A DNA stretch of 64,000 nucleotides from Abelmoschus esculentus. Its lineage: Eukaryota > Streptophyta > Magnoliopsida > Malvales > Malvaceae. Within the stretch, counting starts at the first letter, position 1, and each line of letters opens with the position of its first letter. Below are positions 34,801 through 48,293 of this stretch, piece by piece. Location of the stretch: assembly GCA_035048815.1 (NCBI GenBank), contig JAUCBN010000043.1:7009001-7073000 (forward strand), given 5' to 3'. The position numbers and the translations under genes were made by a program. Below the pieces are notes generated by a model that saw only the letters and a program-made list of their open reading frames with translations, was not told where the DNA came from and did no database searches.

Positions 34801-35844
34801 CAACAGACTCTCCAGCAAACTTCGGACAATCACGTTTCATGTGATCTATCGATCCACATCCCATACAGGCACCAATAGCCCACCAAGACTCACCTAGATG
34901 ACGTCTAGAACACTGATTACAAACCAGAACATAACCACCAACTCTACAAGATTGTTGAGCTCGACCACCGCCTCCATAGTCACCATGGCATCGATTAGAC
35001 TTATACCGGTTATCTCGGTACTTCTTACCATGCTTACACCATGAGCACTGGTCTCAGTTGGCCTCTTTCTAGCATCAGAAGATTGCTTAGCATCCCTCAG
35101 AGACTCCTCAACCTCCTCAGCCCTATTCACTAGGACATCAAATTCAGTGTATTCAATAGCCAACAAATAGGACTTTATCTCTGGCTCCAAACCATACCGA
35201 AACCTATCACACCGTTTATGATCCGTAGGAACCAACTCTGGGGAATAGTGAATCAACCGAATAAATTGTACCTCATACTCAGCTACCCTCATCAATCCCT
35301 GCACCAATGATATAAACTCGTGTTTCCTCGCATCCGCATACTATGAACCCAAAAACTTCCGCACAAAGGTGGTCCTAAAATAGCCCAAGTAACACTAGCA
35401 GCATCTAAATCAGCTTTAGTCGTTGTCCACCAATGGTACGCATCACCCTAAAGCAAGGAAACAATACACCCCAGCCTCCTAGCATCCTGATAATCCATTT
35501 GATCCAATATCCGCTTTGTGCTCCAACCACTCTTCGGCTGACTTTAGGTCCGAACCACGTAACTCAACACCACCCAAGCTATGAAGTCGCTTCAAAGGTA
35601 ACCCAAGGTTAACAACAACATTAGGTGTGGGAGCCTGAACATGCATTCCAGCAACATCAGCCTGAAATGCAACTGTCATAGCCTAAATAAATGGAGAAAA
35701 ATCTCTAAACTGTCCTCCCTACGGAACAGGAGGTACACCAGCAGGCAGAGGAGGAAGCTGCTCATCTCTAGCATTTGCTTCTCTCTCATTCTAGCCCTCT
35801 ATGATCATATTTTCACTAGCTTAGTTCTCACATCTCGAACGCAT
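34770..35844 (-). pseudogene. Element E gag
   Basis: ATG at 35844 (MRSRCEN) is followed by early stops, several at positions where Gln would be expected (CAG to TAG). The conserved gag core is open at 35307-34894: GLMRVAEYEVQFIRLIHYSP and CDRFRYGLEPEIKSYLL. A double Cys/His region near 34930-34850 reads CNQCSRRHLGES then CMGCGSIDHMKRDC, the arrangement usual in Tekay/Del-type gypsy elements. Family placement is from memory. Confidence 0.75.
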
Positions 35845-36065
35845 TCTTAAAACTTCAAAACATGCAATTAAAACATATTATCAAACATATTAGACTTACA
35901 TTCAGGCAAGATCTAAAGGAAACTTCTATAAACACTTAAAATGTATTGAAAATTGTAATGTCTAATCTTTACTCCCATTACTTAACACATAATCACAAAA
36001 CGTGGTTATTAAGCAAATTAACAACAAGAATTCACAAAACATATCCCAAAAAACACATAACCTAA

Positions 36066-36076
36066 CTCTGATACCA
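36066..36076 (-). promoter_or_regulatory. Primer-binding site of element E (tRNA-iMet)
   Basis: The minus strand reads TGGTATCAGAG, five bases from the LTR end at 36082. Confidence 0.85.
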
Positions 36077-36081
36077 CCGAA

Positions 36082-37067
36082 TGTAATCTCCTTTTCCCAA
36101 CCTAGATGAAACCGACATTAATGAGTTACATGGGGAATATCGAGCTAAACCTGTAAAGGTTCAACCCGATAAATAACCCTATATTTTTTTTCTTTTTTCT
36201 TATCTTGTCTAGATGCATAATTAAGATCCTACGTATCTCAATTACTAGTTTGTTAAACATGGCAACCATCCGATCGCATACAAACACTCAATTGGTCATA
36301 CGAGTAATTAAAGGACTATAATGTAAACATTTCAATCACAATGCATAAACAGAAATTTGATTTACAAAACATCAATTAAACATACTATGATTACTCATAT
36401 CAAAATGTAAATCTAAAATTTTTTAAGGACTTAAGACAATTTGAGTTAACCAAATTGAAATTAGATTAATTACATGCATATGGGTGAAATTTGAACTCAA
36501 ACTAACATTTATAGCTCTTTTAATTGAACTTAGAGAAAAATAGGGAATAAAATACAATTCTTACAACGTATCCCTTCAAAATATGCATAGTGTAGTGATA
36601 TAGGTAACTCATGTATCGAAACACTGACGTGGAAGTAACCATATTAACTACCATACATGAAGGTTTCAAAACACCCTCTTACCTGTTTCGATACACGAGT
36701 GTCCAGTGAGCTATGAAGCTTGGACTATATCAAAACGGTGTCCCTGTGTTTTGAAACATAAGGTAAAATTATGCTACTCGTTTCGATACACTCTTCCCGT
36801 GTATCGGTACACAAGTCTAAATTGGCCATGTGTATCGAAACCATTTTTTCTTGTTTCGATACACCTATTCCCAGAAACAAAAACAAACACTTTAGGTGAG
36901 CTTGCCTTATTCTTGACACTACCATAGATCAACACCAACAACATGCACGATTCCTAAGCATCAAAATCTTCAAGGAAAAACAAGCATAGCTATCATAATC
37001 ATCACAATCATCTATAAGCATGCTTTCTAGTTTATACAACTCTCATAACCATACATAGGTAACCATA
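36082..37067 (-). mobile_element. R2 LTR, right-hand (U5) part
   Basis: Plus strand TGTAATCTCCTTTTCCCAAC onward. Matches in inverse the fragment at 21197-21851. Carries a TATCGAAAC/TTTCGATAC motif cluster at 36615-36870. It is interrupted at 37067 by the small element R8 and appears to continue near 38350. Confidence 0.75.
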
Positions 37068-38350
37068 TGTCACGGACTTAATTTCACTCAAACAAATCCG
37101 TGCGGCGCTAACACTTCTCGATCAATGTTAGCAAGCCTCGCTTACCTGTAACCTGGCGGCTAAACAAAGAAAGACAAGATAAGGCAAAGGAGATAGTAGG
37201 AAAGCTTTTGTATTAAGCTTAAGAGAATGTGTACAAGAGTGCTTAACTTCTCAGGTTGTTTACAAAATGAAGAGGGTGGCCCTATTTATAAGCTCCCACC
37301 TCCCGAATGGGCGGCTATGATTTACTTAATCGGATGACTTATATGTTACCTCCTAAAATATCTACTAGGTCCTACATGATTCTAGAGATATCTACAACTA
37401 TCTCTACATATCTAAATTTATCCAAAATGTTCTAGATAACTAAATATCCAAAATGTTCTACGTCCCTTGACTTTGCTCATGGCCTTGGCACCATGGGATC
37501 GCTTCCTCCTCATGCCCTCGCTGTTCTTGCGTGATCTCAGCCTCGGTTGAGCTAGCAACTTGGTTTTTCCCCGTCTTGGCCATGTCCCGAGTATGATCGA
37601 ACACGATTTGATACCAACTGTCACGGACTTAATTTCACTGAAACTAATCCGTGCGGCGCTAAACTTCTCGATCAATGTTAGCAAGCCTCGCTTACACGCA
37701 ACCTGACGGCTAAACAAAGAAAGACAAGAGAAGGCAAAAGAGATATTAGGAAAGCTTTTGTATTAAGCTTAAGAGAATGTGTACAAGAGTGCTTAACTTC
37801 TCAGGTTGTTTACAAAATGAAGGGGTGACCCTTTTTATAGGCTCCCACCTCCCGAATGGGCGGCTATGATTTACTTGATCGGACAACTCATATGTTGCCT
37901 CCTAAAATATCTACTAGGTCCTACATGATTCTAGAGATATCTACAACTATCTTTACATATCTACATTTATCCAAAATATTCTAGATAACTCTAGGGTCTT
38001 CCGGAGTAGTCCCGAGCCTTCTAGGTCCTCCTGAGTGGGTCTAAACTTGGTAGAACATCCCGGACCTTTCTAGAACCTTATGGTATATGCTTGGCCATCA
38101 TAGTCCTTTCTAGTACCTTCCTCGGCGCTTAGATTGCTTCAAAATGGACCAAGGGTGGCTAGAACCTCAATTGGACTTGTGGGAAAATGAATAGGCCTTG
38201 CTAGGCCAATCTAGCATCTCCCATGGAGCATGTTTGACTTGGATACGCCCAAGGGTGCTCGGTTTGTCTCTGTGCTTCTAGGTGGGTCGTGACTCATAGC
38301 TAGCAATGGGCATACCTCAAGAATTCAAGAGCTATCCTCCTACCAATCAA
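37068..38350 (-). mobile_element. R8 small LTR element, internally deleted
   Basis: Two direct copies of a sequence starting TGTCACGGACTTAATTTCAC (37068 and 37619) flank only about 175 bp. The interior has a primer-like site (minus TTGGTATCAAA, 37616-37607) and a 41-codon start of a gag-like frame, MAKTGKNQVASSTEAEITQE, at 37583-37458. The 3-prime copy breaks off near 37440, at a duplicated CTAAATNTATCCAAAATGTTCTA-like piece, so the gene region was deleted. The outer end of the right copy is uncertain: I found no clear TG/CA and duplication near 38300-38400. Confidence 0.65.
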
Positions 38351-39465
38351 TTCAGCAAGTAAAGCATGCTTAAATGTCACTTTTAGAACCCCTTTTAATA
38401 GTTCAAAACATCCTATTAAAAGTATTGGTTTACACATTTCCAAGTCCTTTTTATTTTGCTAAATCATACCAAAGACAAGTAGGATCTTTCCCCTTGGACC
38501 TCTTGCTCCAAATGTTGTCCTTTAAGCCTTTATTTCTCTAGAATGATGTAAGAGAGAGCTTAAACAAAACGTGTTTAGTGAGGCAACTCTGGAGAAAACA
38601 TCATTGCAATTTGAAAACCAAATTAGAAACATATGCATATTCGACAATCTTTCAATCTTAATAAGTCATTCAAAACATAAATGCCTTTAACATGCTGAAT
38701 CAAAACATGCTTTCTCAAATCATATTCATTATGCATGGAAGCTTGTTGTTTTACAATGCACTTAACATATGTTCATCAAGATGAACCAAATCATGCTCAA
38801 CGACTTTATTCGAGTAAAAGGCCATAACCATACTTTAATCCAAGTCATTCATATGCTTTTAAAATTCATGGAAACCATCATAAACCATGCATATACAACA
38901 ACACATGCATGCATCATTTTCAAATTCGATTCATGTGTTGAAAACCATTTCTTCATAAGCATCTTTCATAAAACCAATGCAACATTACCAAATCGTTCGA
39001 TATGTTACCAAAATCATAGAAATCACTTACTCTTGAACCCTGGTAAGTTAAAACAAAGGTTCCCAAAATAGAGCCAAACCTTTTTGAGACATTTAGACCC
39101 GATTTGCACTCATTTACTCTCGTCTATGCTCCAACGGAACCACCAACGCACCAACAACTCAAGAGCCTTCTTGGACTTCCTCTACATCACAAATACAGAG
39201 CATACACACATTAAAACATGCCTAACATAGCAGCAATACCAAACCTCTACTACCTTCACCAAAAACCAAGCCAAAAAAGCCGAAAACTAAGCTGAAACGT
39301 CCAAACACTAACCCAACCGCCAAACCAATGAACCTAACCCCTAAAAAACATCAAATATGAACCAAAAACACATTCAAACCTTCCCTAAATAATCCGCTAC
39401 AACATAGAACACAAAACAACCTATAAAACTAACCGAAAACCACCTCTAACACTAACCGAAAACCT
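38351..39465 (-). mobile_element. R2 LTR, middle part
   Basis: From about 38510 this is collinear with 48294-49740 (for example GAGGCAACTCTGGAGAAAAC and AGATGAACCAAATCATGCTC). It lacks the roughly 500-bp segment with the tandem array found at 48505-49010. At about 39465 it switches abruptly to R1 LTR sequence. No genes. Confidence 0.7.
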
Positions 39466-39634
39466 ATTTCAAATATAAGTCAATTAAAAATTTTAGAATA
39501 TTTTCCCACAATTTATTTTCATTAAAAACCAATTTTTAAGAATTTAATCCCAAACTAGGCTAAACCGATAAAACCGGTTCACTAGACCTCTAAACCAACC
39601 TCTAAACTTCTAGGCAAAATTTTGGGGAAGTACA

Positions 39635-41550
39635 ATTCTCCCCCACTTAAGAAATTTCTTCCTCGAAATTAGCACCATGAAAAGAGGTAAGAAAATCGTT
39701 CCTTCACAACTTCTTTTCATTCCCACGTGACTTTCCAAACACCATGATTCTACTAAAACTCTTTGACTCACATGAGGATCTTACCAAAAAGGACCTTAAC
39801 TACCAAAACCAAGATCTCAACATACATCTCATAAAGACAAGATTCGGTCTCATCCTAACACCATCTGTCACAACTTGCTATGATTCACAGAACAATGGCA
39901 TACAAAAACACCATGGTCCATCTCAGCACTCATTGCACCCTCAAGTCAAATACAAAACCACTTTTCTTTTTCCGATGGCCTAAAAACTCTTTCCTTGAGG
40001 TTGGCAATCGACTCTCGGTAAACAACTTAAAACTGCCAATAACAAGCTTAACTTTCTCAAGCATATTCTAACATATAAGGCATCAACCAAAACTTTCCAC
40101 CGAGTCTCGCTCAACACAACAACATATAACAACTTTCACCAACAAAAACCTTAAACGGTACCACTTGAACACCCAACTAAGGACACATCTATAATCAACT
40201 ATACTAACGACAACACTGTCACAAAGAACCCAAAAGATTCATATTATATTACCTTAACATACCTTCCAAACTTGGATAACCCTCTTATACAGTCCACATG
40301 TTTGTTAATGAGAGAATACCTAAAACTTAACCGGAAACCTAACGTATGTATCAAAACCTTACCACATTAAAGCATACAACTAAACAATTCCAACCGTTCT
40401 CAAAGGAAACACTCTCTTTTAACTGTCGAGAAACCACGTACAAAACTTATAGGGATTTGTTCACCCACCTCTACTCTAACACCTTTGATGACAACAACAT
40501 TCTCAAAGAATATTGGCTCTCAGGCTTAACTTACCAATGAAACAAACATTCACTTTCAACTCAACCACACCATAACTTAAACTAAACTCCCAAAGGCACT
40601 CTCAGTGATGTAGTCACCTACTACTTACTAGTACAACAGATTCTCAAACTAAACTGATTCAAAATCACTTTACACTCAAAAAATATCGAGGACATAGTCA
40701 ACTCAAGATCGGGTATCAAAATACCATAAATAAACCGCAACACAAACTTTTCCATATTTTCTAATCTCCACAACTCATCTTTTACCAAGTTTTAACTTTC
40801 TTTTTGGTCCTATATCAAGCATAATAAATTAGAAAAACAATTTTAACATGTAAAAGCATTTTGCAAAACATGTGAGGCCAACGCGAAGAAAGTTTCAAGT
40901 AGATCAAGTAAAATATAAAACAATTTCCTAGTAGTAGTTAGAGCAATGGTTACTCCAAAATAAACCCCAGCAATACATACTTAAATATCAAATAGCACAA
41001 TCATCAAACTTAATTAGCATCAAGAATGCATAACCATATAACAAGTGTATTTTCCACAAGTATACTCAACATTTTTCAGATGTTGTCCATACATGCATTA
41101 AACATTATATAAAACTTTCCCAATGTCTCATGCATTTACCAATGCAAATTCAATCTATTTTCCTATGCTACATGGCATATCAAAACTACAAATCTCATGG
41201 AATGTTCAACTCATAATTCATTTTCAAATCTAGTTAACAGCAATGTATGCAACACTTAAAATCTAAGCATATTTCATTTCTTATGCATAAAATACAAGAA
41301 AACATTAAGATCATGTCTAAACAGTAGTCAATGTCACCTAATAATCAATATCATAATAACGCAATAAGATTTAATCATGATTGCAAACACCTAAACATAT
41401 CATGCTTTATCAACAACCACATATATAACAAACATCCAAGCACGGTGTTTAAGCAGGATCTAAGCATAAGTCCACAGAATAACATAACAATGCCACAAAG
41501 CATCAGGAAGTTTCATCAACCTAACAAACCTAGGCTCTAAAACCACCAAA
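39635..41550 (-). pseudogene. Element D interior with integrase tail
   Basis: Just inside the polypurine tract the minus strand shows the end of a Ty3/gypsy integrase: a TWE segment then FRGRNFLSGGE, with stops between. The remainder to 41550 has only short frames and is strongly poor in G on the plus strand. 40660-41550 matches the leader at 26877-27462. RT and protease were not recognised. Confidence 0.5.
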
Positions 41551-44500
41551 TGTAACCCCTCGACCTGGTCTGGACAAAACCTGACTCGAACGAGCTACAC
41601 GGGGAATATCGAGGCTAATCTGGAGATTCACCCCGATAAACGACCCTAAAAGTTTTTGTGCTATTTTTTAATCTTATGTAAATGCTTTATTTTGATCCTA
41701 AATGTTCATGCATAGATTATATTCAATTGTAGCGGAAACAGATATGGAACGAGTCCTAAAACGTACATATATGCTTCAAGGACCAAATTGTAAATTTTTA
41801 GAAATTTAGGGACTAATTATCAAATTAATGTTACCATCCTTTAATTACATGCTTAAGTCTCAAATTTCAATCCTCCAAAGGTTTCAAGGCATTCTCTATA
41901 TGCAAATTCACCAAAAAATACTTTAAGCACATATAATGACATATTTGCTAGATGCAATTCAATGTAGTTAGCAACAAGATATCCAACTCCTAAGAGCATA
42001 GTTCAACATCAACAATCACATAAACACATATAAGAACAACATAAATATATTCAACATGTTTTCTAGATGTATTCCAACCTAAATAACCATATCATAGATT
42101 TAATTCATAAATAGTCATGCTTCATTATCAACAATACTCAAATTCACACATAGGGATATCAAGAATCAAAGTTCAATATAACTTTATTATATCTAATTTA
42201 ATATCAATATGCAATTCAAATCCAAGTTACAAGCTAACATGAACTTTAATAATCATCAAATATGTATAAACATATAACTAATTCAAGTATAATTAGCATG
42301 AACAATATTCACAATATGATAACCCATCCCCATTGCTCGCTCACTACTACTAATGTTATAAAGACATACTTGAGCTTTCACCTAGCGGTTACTTGGATCC
42401 TTGTTTCTGTTTGCTGCCTCCACATTAAATACTCTACATTGCAAGGTAAATGAGAGGGTAAGCATAAGCTTGGTGAGTGAATAAAAACATATTTAAAATT
42501 ACCTTGCATTGCAGCCCATGATTTACCAAAATCAAGTTTAAAAATCAAGTCATGCTCTTTATAAAAACATTCAATCGTGGCGAACACCGCCACCTTTTGA
42601 AAATCAACAAGTCTCCCATGGCTCACAAGCCACGAAACCTTTTCCAATACCTTTTTGAAAACATACGCTTAATAAGCAAAACACATGCAATCTCAAGTTG
42701 CAAAAAATCAATCGATAACTCACACTTGTGTTTTTCTCCTATTGGAATATTAGTGAACCAGTTAGACTTACCTCTAAACGTTAAGATAAATGGACTCGCG
42801 TGAAGGCATCGTACCACCAAACACACTTGTGATTGACTATCACAACCATAGAGATCCCACCTTGGTGTTCAGGATAGTTCGCCATACCCGAATGTGATAT
42901 GGTAATTGTTATATCACATAACACTAGGCTAACCTCTAATGCATCACTCAAGGAATTTAATACACATATACGAATTTTATAAAGGAAGAATGAGTGCATT
43001 ATTTTTCCTATTGATCGATGAACTTATCCACATTTCATCATCATTAATATAAAAAAATGCTCAAGTTTTTTGAAGTTAAAACAATATGTAACCATATGCA
43101 TCCCACTATCTCATGCATCAAATGCATAAACCAATAAAAATTACATTTCTCATGTTTTCAAAACAAAATAGTGGGAGCAACATATTTATATAAAAAGTTT
43201 TTAAAAACATCCCATGAGCATTGAAACACATGAATAATCATATATGCACAAGTATAATACGAGTATGACTAAAACACATAGTAAAAACAAGATATAATAT
43301 GGGAACCTTTAAGAAAGCAATACTTAAAACTTATTTTTGAGTATAAGGAGGTTTTTCACACCTTTCCTATACTCCAAACCTTTGAAAACACATTTAAAAC
43401 ACTGCCAAATCGACAACCTTCATAATCCGCTCACCGATTTAACAAAACTTGCTTGACAAGTCACCTGAAACGCGATTCGGCTTTCCGATCTCCCTTAAAC
43501 TTGTTCCTCTATCTCCTGACCTAATTAAAACATCAACAAAAGAGGTTTTAGTGAATTATAACACACACAAACATCCCTCAAGTCGGACCAATACATGGTA
43601 GCTCCTAAAAACACCATAAAACCTAATCGAAAATCACCGGAAACCTCTCCAAACACCCCCTAAACCTTAGGTCTGGGATTAGATACTTAATATACATCTT
43701 AATTACATATAAACACTTCAAGATTAATGTATTTAGGCATAAAAAAGTCATTTAAAATCCTTAAATGAAAATCAAGGAAATAATAAATTTTTTATCAAGA
43801 AAACCGATCTTATTGATTCAAGACTTTAAAGATTGTTTCAATCAGCCAAGAACTTAGAAATTTCATTAAAGAAATTTAGTTTTCATAGGTTTGAATGATT
43901 CTGCCCTCCAAAATTGATCCAACCTCCTTCTAAGGTTTCAAAGCAAGTAAAACCGAAGAAAAACGAAAAGATTTTGAAGAAGAAAAATATAGATAATTAA
44001 CCTAAAAAAAATTATTTGAAAAGAAGTAATATTTACTTGGAAAAGATGATGAAGAATATGTCGTGGTAAGGAAGAAACTGAAATATTTGGGAAGGGTTTA
44101 AAGCATGATTCAAATAAAAAACTGAAGAAAAACGAAGAGAATTTAAAGAAGAAAATTATGGGAAATTATACCAACGAATTTTTATTAAAAATAATGGATA
44201 TTTACCTTTAAAATATGGTGAAAAGGCTGCCTTGTAGAAAAAGAAACCGAAATTTAAAAAAGGGTTATTTTTAAAAAGTGAATTTTTGGGTTTTGGATCA
44301 AAATTTGGGAATTTTGATTACTTATGTTAAAACAAGTGATTAAATGTTGTTTGTATAGGCTTTTGGAAGGCTTAGATCAGCAAGGATAGGATTGAATCAA
44401 AGCCTCTTAAAGATTCAACGTTTTGGCTTAATTTATAAAATTATCCTCAAGTTTTTAATTTTTACAAAATAGTTACTAATTTCAAAATCTTAGGAATTCA

Positions 44501-44698
44501 AGATTCAATTTTCTAAATTGAGTTGACCTAATTCAAATATAAGTCAATTAATAATTTTCGAATATTTTTCCATAATTTATTTTCATTAAAAACCAATTTT
44601 TAAGAATTTAATCCCAAACTAGGCTAAACCGACAAAATTGGTCCACTAGACCTCTAAACTAGCCTCTAAACTTTTAGGCCCATTTTTGGGGATTTACA
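41551..44698 (-). mobile_element. R1 LTR, long form (5-prime LTR of D)
   Basis: 3148 bp, plus strand TGTAACCCCTCGACCTGGTC to GGGGATTTACA. It is about 850 bp longer than the copy at 27463. Part of the excess is a local duplication: an ACCGAAGAAAAACGA..AAGAAGAAAA segment occurs near 43950 and again near 44120, but once in the shorter copy (29185). Confidence 0.85.
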
Positions 44699-44701
44699 AA
44701 G

Positions 44702-44929
44702 AAACCGCCCTTAGAAGAATTTACATACAATAATAGCTATCAATCATCTATTCAGATGGCTCCCTTTGAAGGTCTGTATGGGAGGAAATGTAGAACTCCT
44801 TTATGTTGGTCTGAATTGGAAGAGAATAAGATTTTGGGACCTCAGATGATCCGAGAAATTGATGAACAAGTTTGAATTATTCATGATTGGTTGAAGCAAG
44901 CCTTCGATAGGCAAAAGAAAAGAAAATAG
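44702..44929 (+). pseudogene. Integrase fragment of an R3-type element
   Basis: The plus strand encodes EFTYNNSYQSSIQMAPFEGL then RKCRTPLCWSELEENKILGP and LKQAFDRQKKRK, with one in-frame TGA. This is the part of Ty3/gypsy integrase following the catalytic Glu. The catalytic residues are not included. It joins R3 LTR sequence at 44930, consistent with the 3-prime end of an R3 element whose left part was lost beside element D. Confidence 0.8.
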
Positions 44930-47900
44930 GAAGAGGAGAGAAGAAAGTCTTGTTCCTCATTTCACCCCTTTCACGTAAATAAGAAAGAGAGAGTACAGAA
45001 AATTCCATGGAAGTTTAAGGAAACAAGCTTGGAATTCTTGCATGGTTAGGCAATTGAACTAAGAAATCAAGTCTAAATATCTTGGTAAGCTCCTCTTTCC
45101 ATACCTGAAATAGGGAAGGCTCAAGGTCTTGGATTTTGAATATTTTATGATGTTTTTATGTTGAATTAGGTTGTTAGAAACTTAATTAAGGTTAGTATTT
45201 ACTTGGTTTTGGTTTTAGAAGTATGAGCAAGTTGGGAAGCTTGGAATTTAGAATTTTGTAAATGTCATATGTGTTAATTGATACGGTAAGTTGCTGGAAA
45301 ATATATTAAATGATGTTAATTTTTAAGTTTAAGGTGATGGAAAAATTATAAGAACAAGCTTGATTTAAGATTTAAACTCATGAAATGTAAGATAGACAAA
45401 TTGGCCGAAACATGCAATTCCGGGTAGCCATTTAAGAAAATTCCCTATGAGTAAACTGATGGAATTAGAGGCTGAAAATTTTCAGTCTAATATCCCTATG
45501 AATCTAGTTTAAGTGAAAATTTATGGTACCTCTTTTGGAGTTGTGTAAAGAAAGTTCTAGGCCAATTAGTAAAGGTGGTTTGGATATTTCGAAAATGGAC
45601 AGATCCGGCTTTAAGGGAAATCTGGTGGTAATTTGTTATCGATTAAAATGTGATCTTATCATTTTTATGTAGAGGTATCCTTAGCTTTCTAAGGGTATAA
45701 AATAAGCTAAATTCGGATAATAGAGCTAGGAGATATGATCATTTTTCTAAAGGGTAGCAAAGGGATTCCTAGTGGACAAATTTGAGTTTTGCAATTGTCA
45801 TATATATGAACACTTGATTTAAGTGATTTTAATATGTTATAATGAGTGTTTATATGTATATGTTTTGTTAGATAATCCAAGATAAGAAGATAACGAAGAG
45901 GAGGAAAGACAAGAGCTAGCAAAGAGGAAGGCCAAGGGGATCACCCTATACAGTCCTTGATTTGCTTGGAGATAATTGTGAGTGTGGAAAACTTTAGGGT
46001 TAAAACCTAGGTCCTAACCACCTTATTGTTATTTGATTTTTCATGTAATTGCACTAATCTTATATTTTTTATAAAGGGAATGAGGCTTAATTGTTAAATA
46101 ACTTGTGTGAATCATGATTGAGTGCTAGATTTTTAAGACTAGCTTAGTACATTTGCATAGCTCAGAAAAGTCGAGGTAAGTTATGACACGCGGCTAAGGG
46201 ATTTCAGGTATGTAAATCATGCATGAGGTATGTATATGATGCTATGAGCATTTTGCTTGATAACATGATATGCATGTTTTGTTTGTTAACATGATATAGA
46301 TGTTTTGTTGGTAGCATGATAAGAATGCTCTTATTGATAGCATGTTATGGAAACTTGCTTTTGTGATAAGAAACTTGGTTAATATGAATTGAAAGATGAT
46401 CAAATGAATAATGAAACTCTTATTGAGCCTTGGTCGATAATTTTTCATAGGTAGTACGACGTGCCTAGAGTCTGAGCTCGTTTGTTAGTACTTCGATACT
46501 TTTGCACAGTACTTTGGTACTTCTGTTTAGTACATCGTGTACTTTAGTTTGGTGGTTAGTCACCATATGTTATATACCTTGGGTATCTTTTGTTAGTGCC
46601 TTTGTGTTACTTTTTTTGACTCGCTTACCTGTCTAACTAACACCAAGGCTTCATATGAAACTAATTTGAAAGTGTAAAGCTTAAGATGTGAAAATTATGT
46701 ATATATATATTTTTCTTGTGAAAAAATTGAACTTGGTTTTGAACTTGCTAATAGAGCATTTGAATGAAATTGTTGCTATGAGTAGCATTTGGATATAAAT
46801 TTGCTAATGAGCATTTGGATGAATATGTGGCAACAAGTAGCCTTTGAACATGTCTTTGATTATTAAAGCTTTGAAATATGAAAATTGACTAATGAGTCAT
46901 ATGCATCTAATATATGCTAGCTAGTGCATGAGCATATGGATTGTGAATTTGGTTTGCATGCTAGAGGCATGATAAGTATGATAAATATGACAAGCATGAT
47001 AAACATGAGATTTGATGATTGATAATCATTGTATATTTGATTAAATTGTTGCTATGAATTTGAATTATTGTTTAATTGGAGCATGTTATCTTTTTTATAT
47101 GAAGATGTTTATAAATGGTTAAACTTAGAGCAGCCTCAATAAGTACCTAGCAAGTACTTAGCACTCGTTTGTTTTCCTCCTTCCCAAAACAATAGGTTAT
47201 TGAGCCAAGGAGATAGATCGAGTTTGATTGCAAGCAAGTACAACAAACAAGTCAAGTATGATATTTTGTATCTTTTGTAACTCCTAGAACTTAGTGGCAT
47301 AGTGATCATGTTTAGACTAACTTTGTGCATTCTGGGGTTTAGCTTATGGATTGTATATATATGATAGTCCTTATTTTTGTGCATTTGGTATGTGAACATA
47401 TATTTCTAAGGCTATTTCATGTTTATGTAAGTTGTCATAGGGAAGTGATTGGCAAAATGCTACCTTGAATGATGGATTGGATGATTGTAATGGGATTGGC
47501 ATGCTTGTGTAAGGATGTCTAAATGTGTATAGGATTATCCCCTAGAGAGTAGGAATGAATTGAGGATAAAAAGGTTTGAATGGATCAGTAAGTAACCCTA
47601 CCTACATAGGTAATCAATATAAAAATTTGAAGGGATCAATAAGTAATCTTACCTACATAGGTAATCAAGATAAAAGTTTTGGATAGAATTCTAAGTATTT
47701 AGAAGGTTAGAACCAGCAAATTTGTGCAGGGGTATCGATACCCCTTGAAAATCCTAAATATGATAGGCAGGTATATCAGAACGCCTGACCTCTATTTCGA
47801 TACCCAATCCTCCAATAAGCTTCCTGATTCGATACCTCTTTGGGGTGTATCGAAACAGGCCATCCTAGACCTAAGTCAATGAGTCACCGTATTGAAAGAC

Positions 47901-48293
47901 TAAGGGAGTGTTTTGATACCATCAGTTTCGATATCACTATATGGGTGTATCGATACTTCAAGCCTTTTTGGTTTAAACTTTTGAGATTGAAGTATGAGAG
48001 TCCCACATCTCGTTTTAGTGGTTCCTTAAGATTGATTAAGGATCAAAATGGGCCCCAAATTTTGAAATTAGTTAAGATTGATTAATAAGAAATGTATTAG
48101 AGTTTCTAAACAAATAAATTTGGTTAAAAGTTTTAAATTGAACACAAGTTTGATAAGTATTACATAAGTTTGACCTGAAATGACATACAAATAAATGAAA
48201 TGTCTTAGAAATAAATACAAATATCGGTTTAGTTACAAGTTTGTAAGTTCGGGTGACACTCCGGTCTCCTAACCCAGGACGAGGGTGTCACAT
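44930..48293 (+). mobile_element. R3 LTR, start truncated
   Basis: Collinear with 52945-56477 and ending GAGGGTGTCACA at 48293. About 300 bp of the LTR start is missing. Contains GTACTTNGGTAC-like words at 46485-46560 and a TATCGATAC motif cluster at 47728-47960. The following bases resume R2 LTR sequence (TTTAAGCCTTTATTTCTCTA). Confidence 0.8.

Larger units (their letters stand above)
31906..36081 (-). mobile_element. Element E, upstream half (gag, protease, RT start)
   Basis: Minus-strand Ty3/gypsy element. In reading order it has the R2 LTR (36082 upward), an initiator-Met primer site, gag, protease and the start of RT, which is split by an R5 solo LTR. It ends at an R4 LTR with the target duplication GTCAA. 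The missing RT portion continues in frame at 51247 and below, where a second GTCAA-flanked R4 LTR begins. Confidence 0.8.
39466..44698 (-). mobile_element. Element D, R1-type, degenerate
   Basis: Minus-strand element with a full R1 LTR on its right (41551-44698), about 1.9 kb of interior, and only the first 169 bp of the 3-prime LTR (39634-39466) on its left. A degenerate initiator-Met primer site is at 41545-41534 and a polypurine tract (minus TTAAGTGGGGGAGAAT) at 39650-39635. The interior has lost nearly all coding sequence. Confidence 0.75.
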
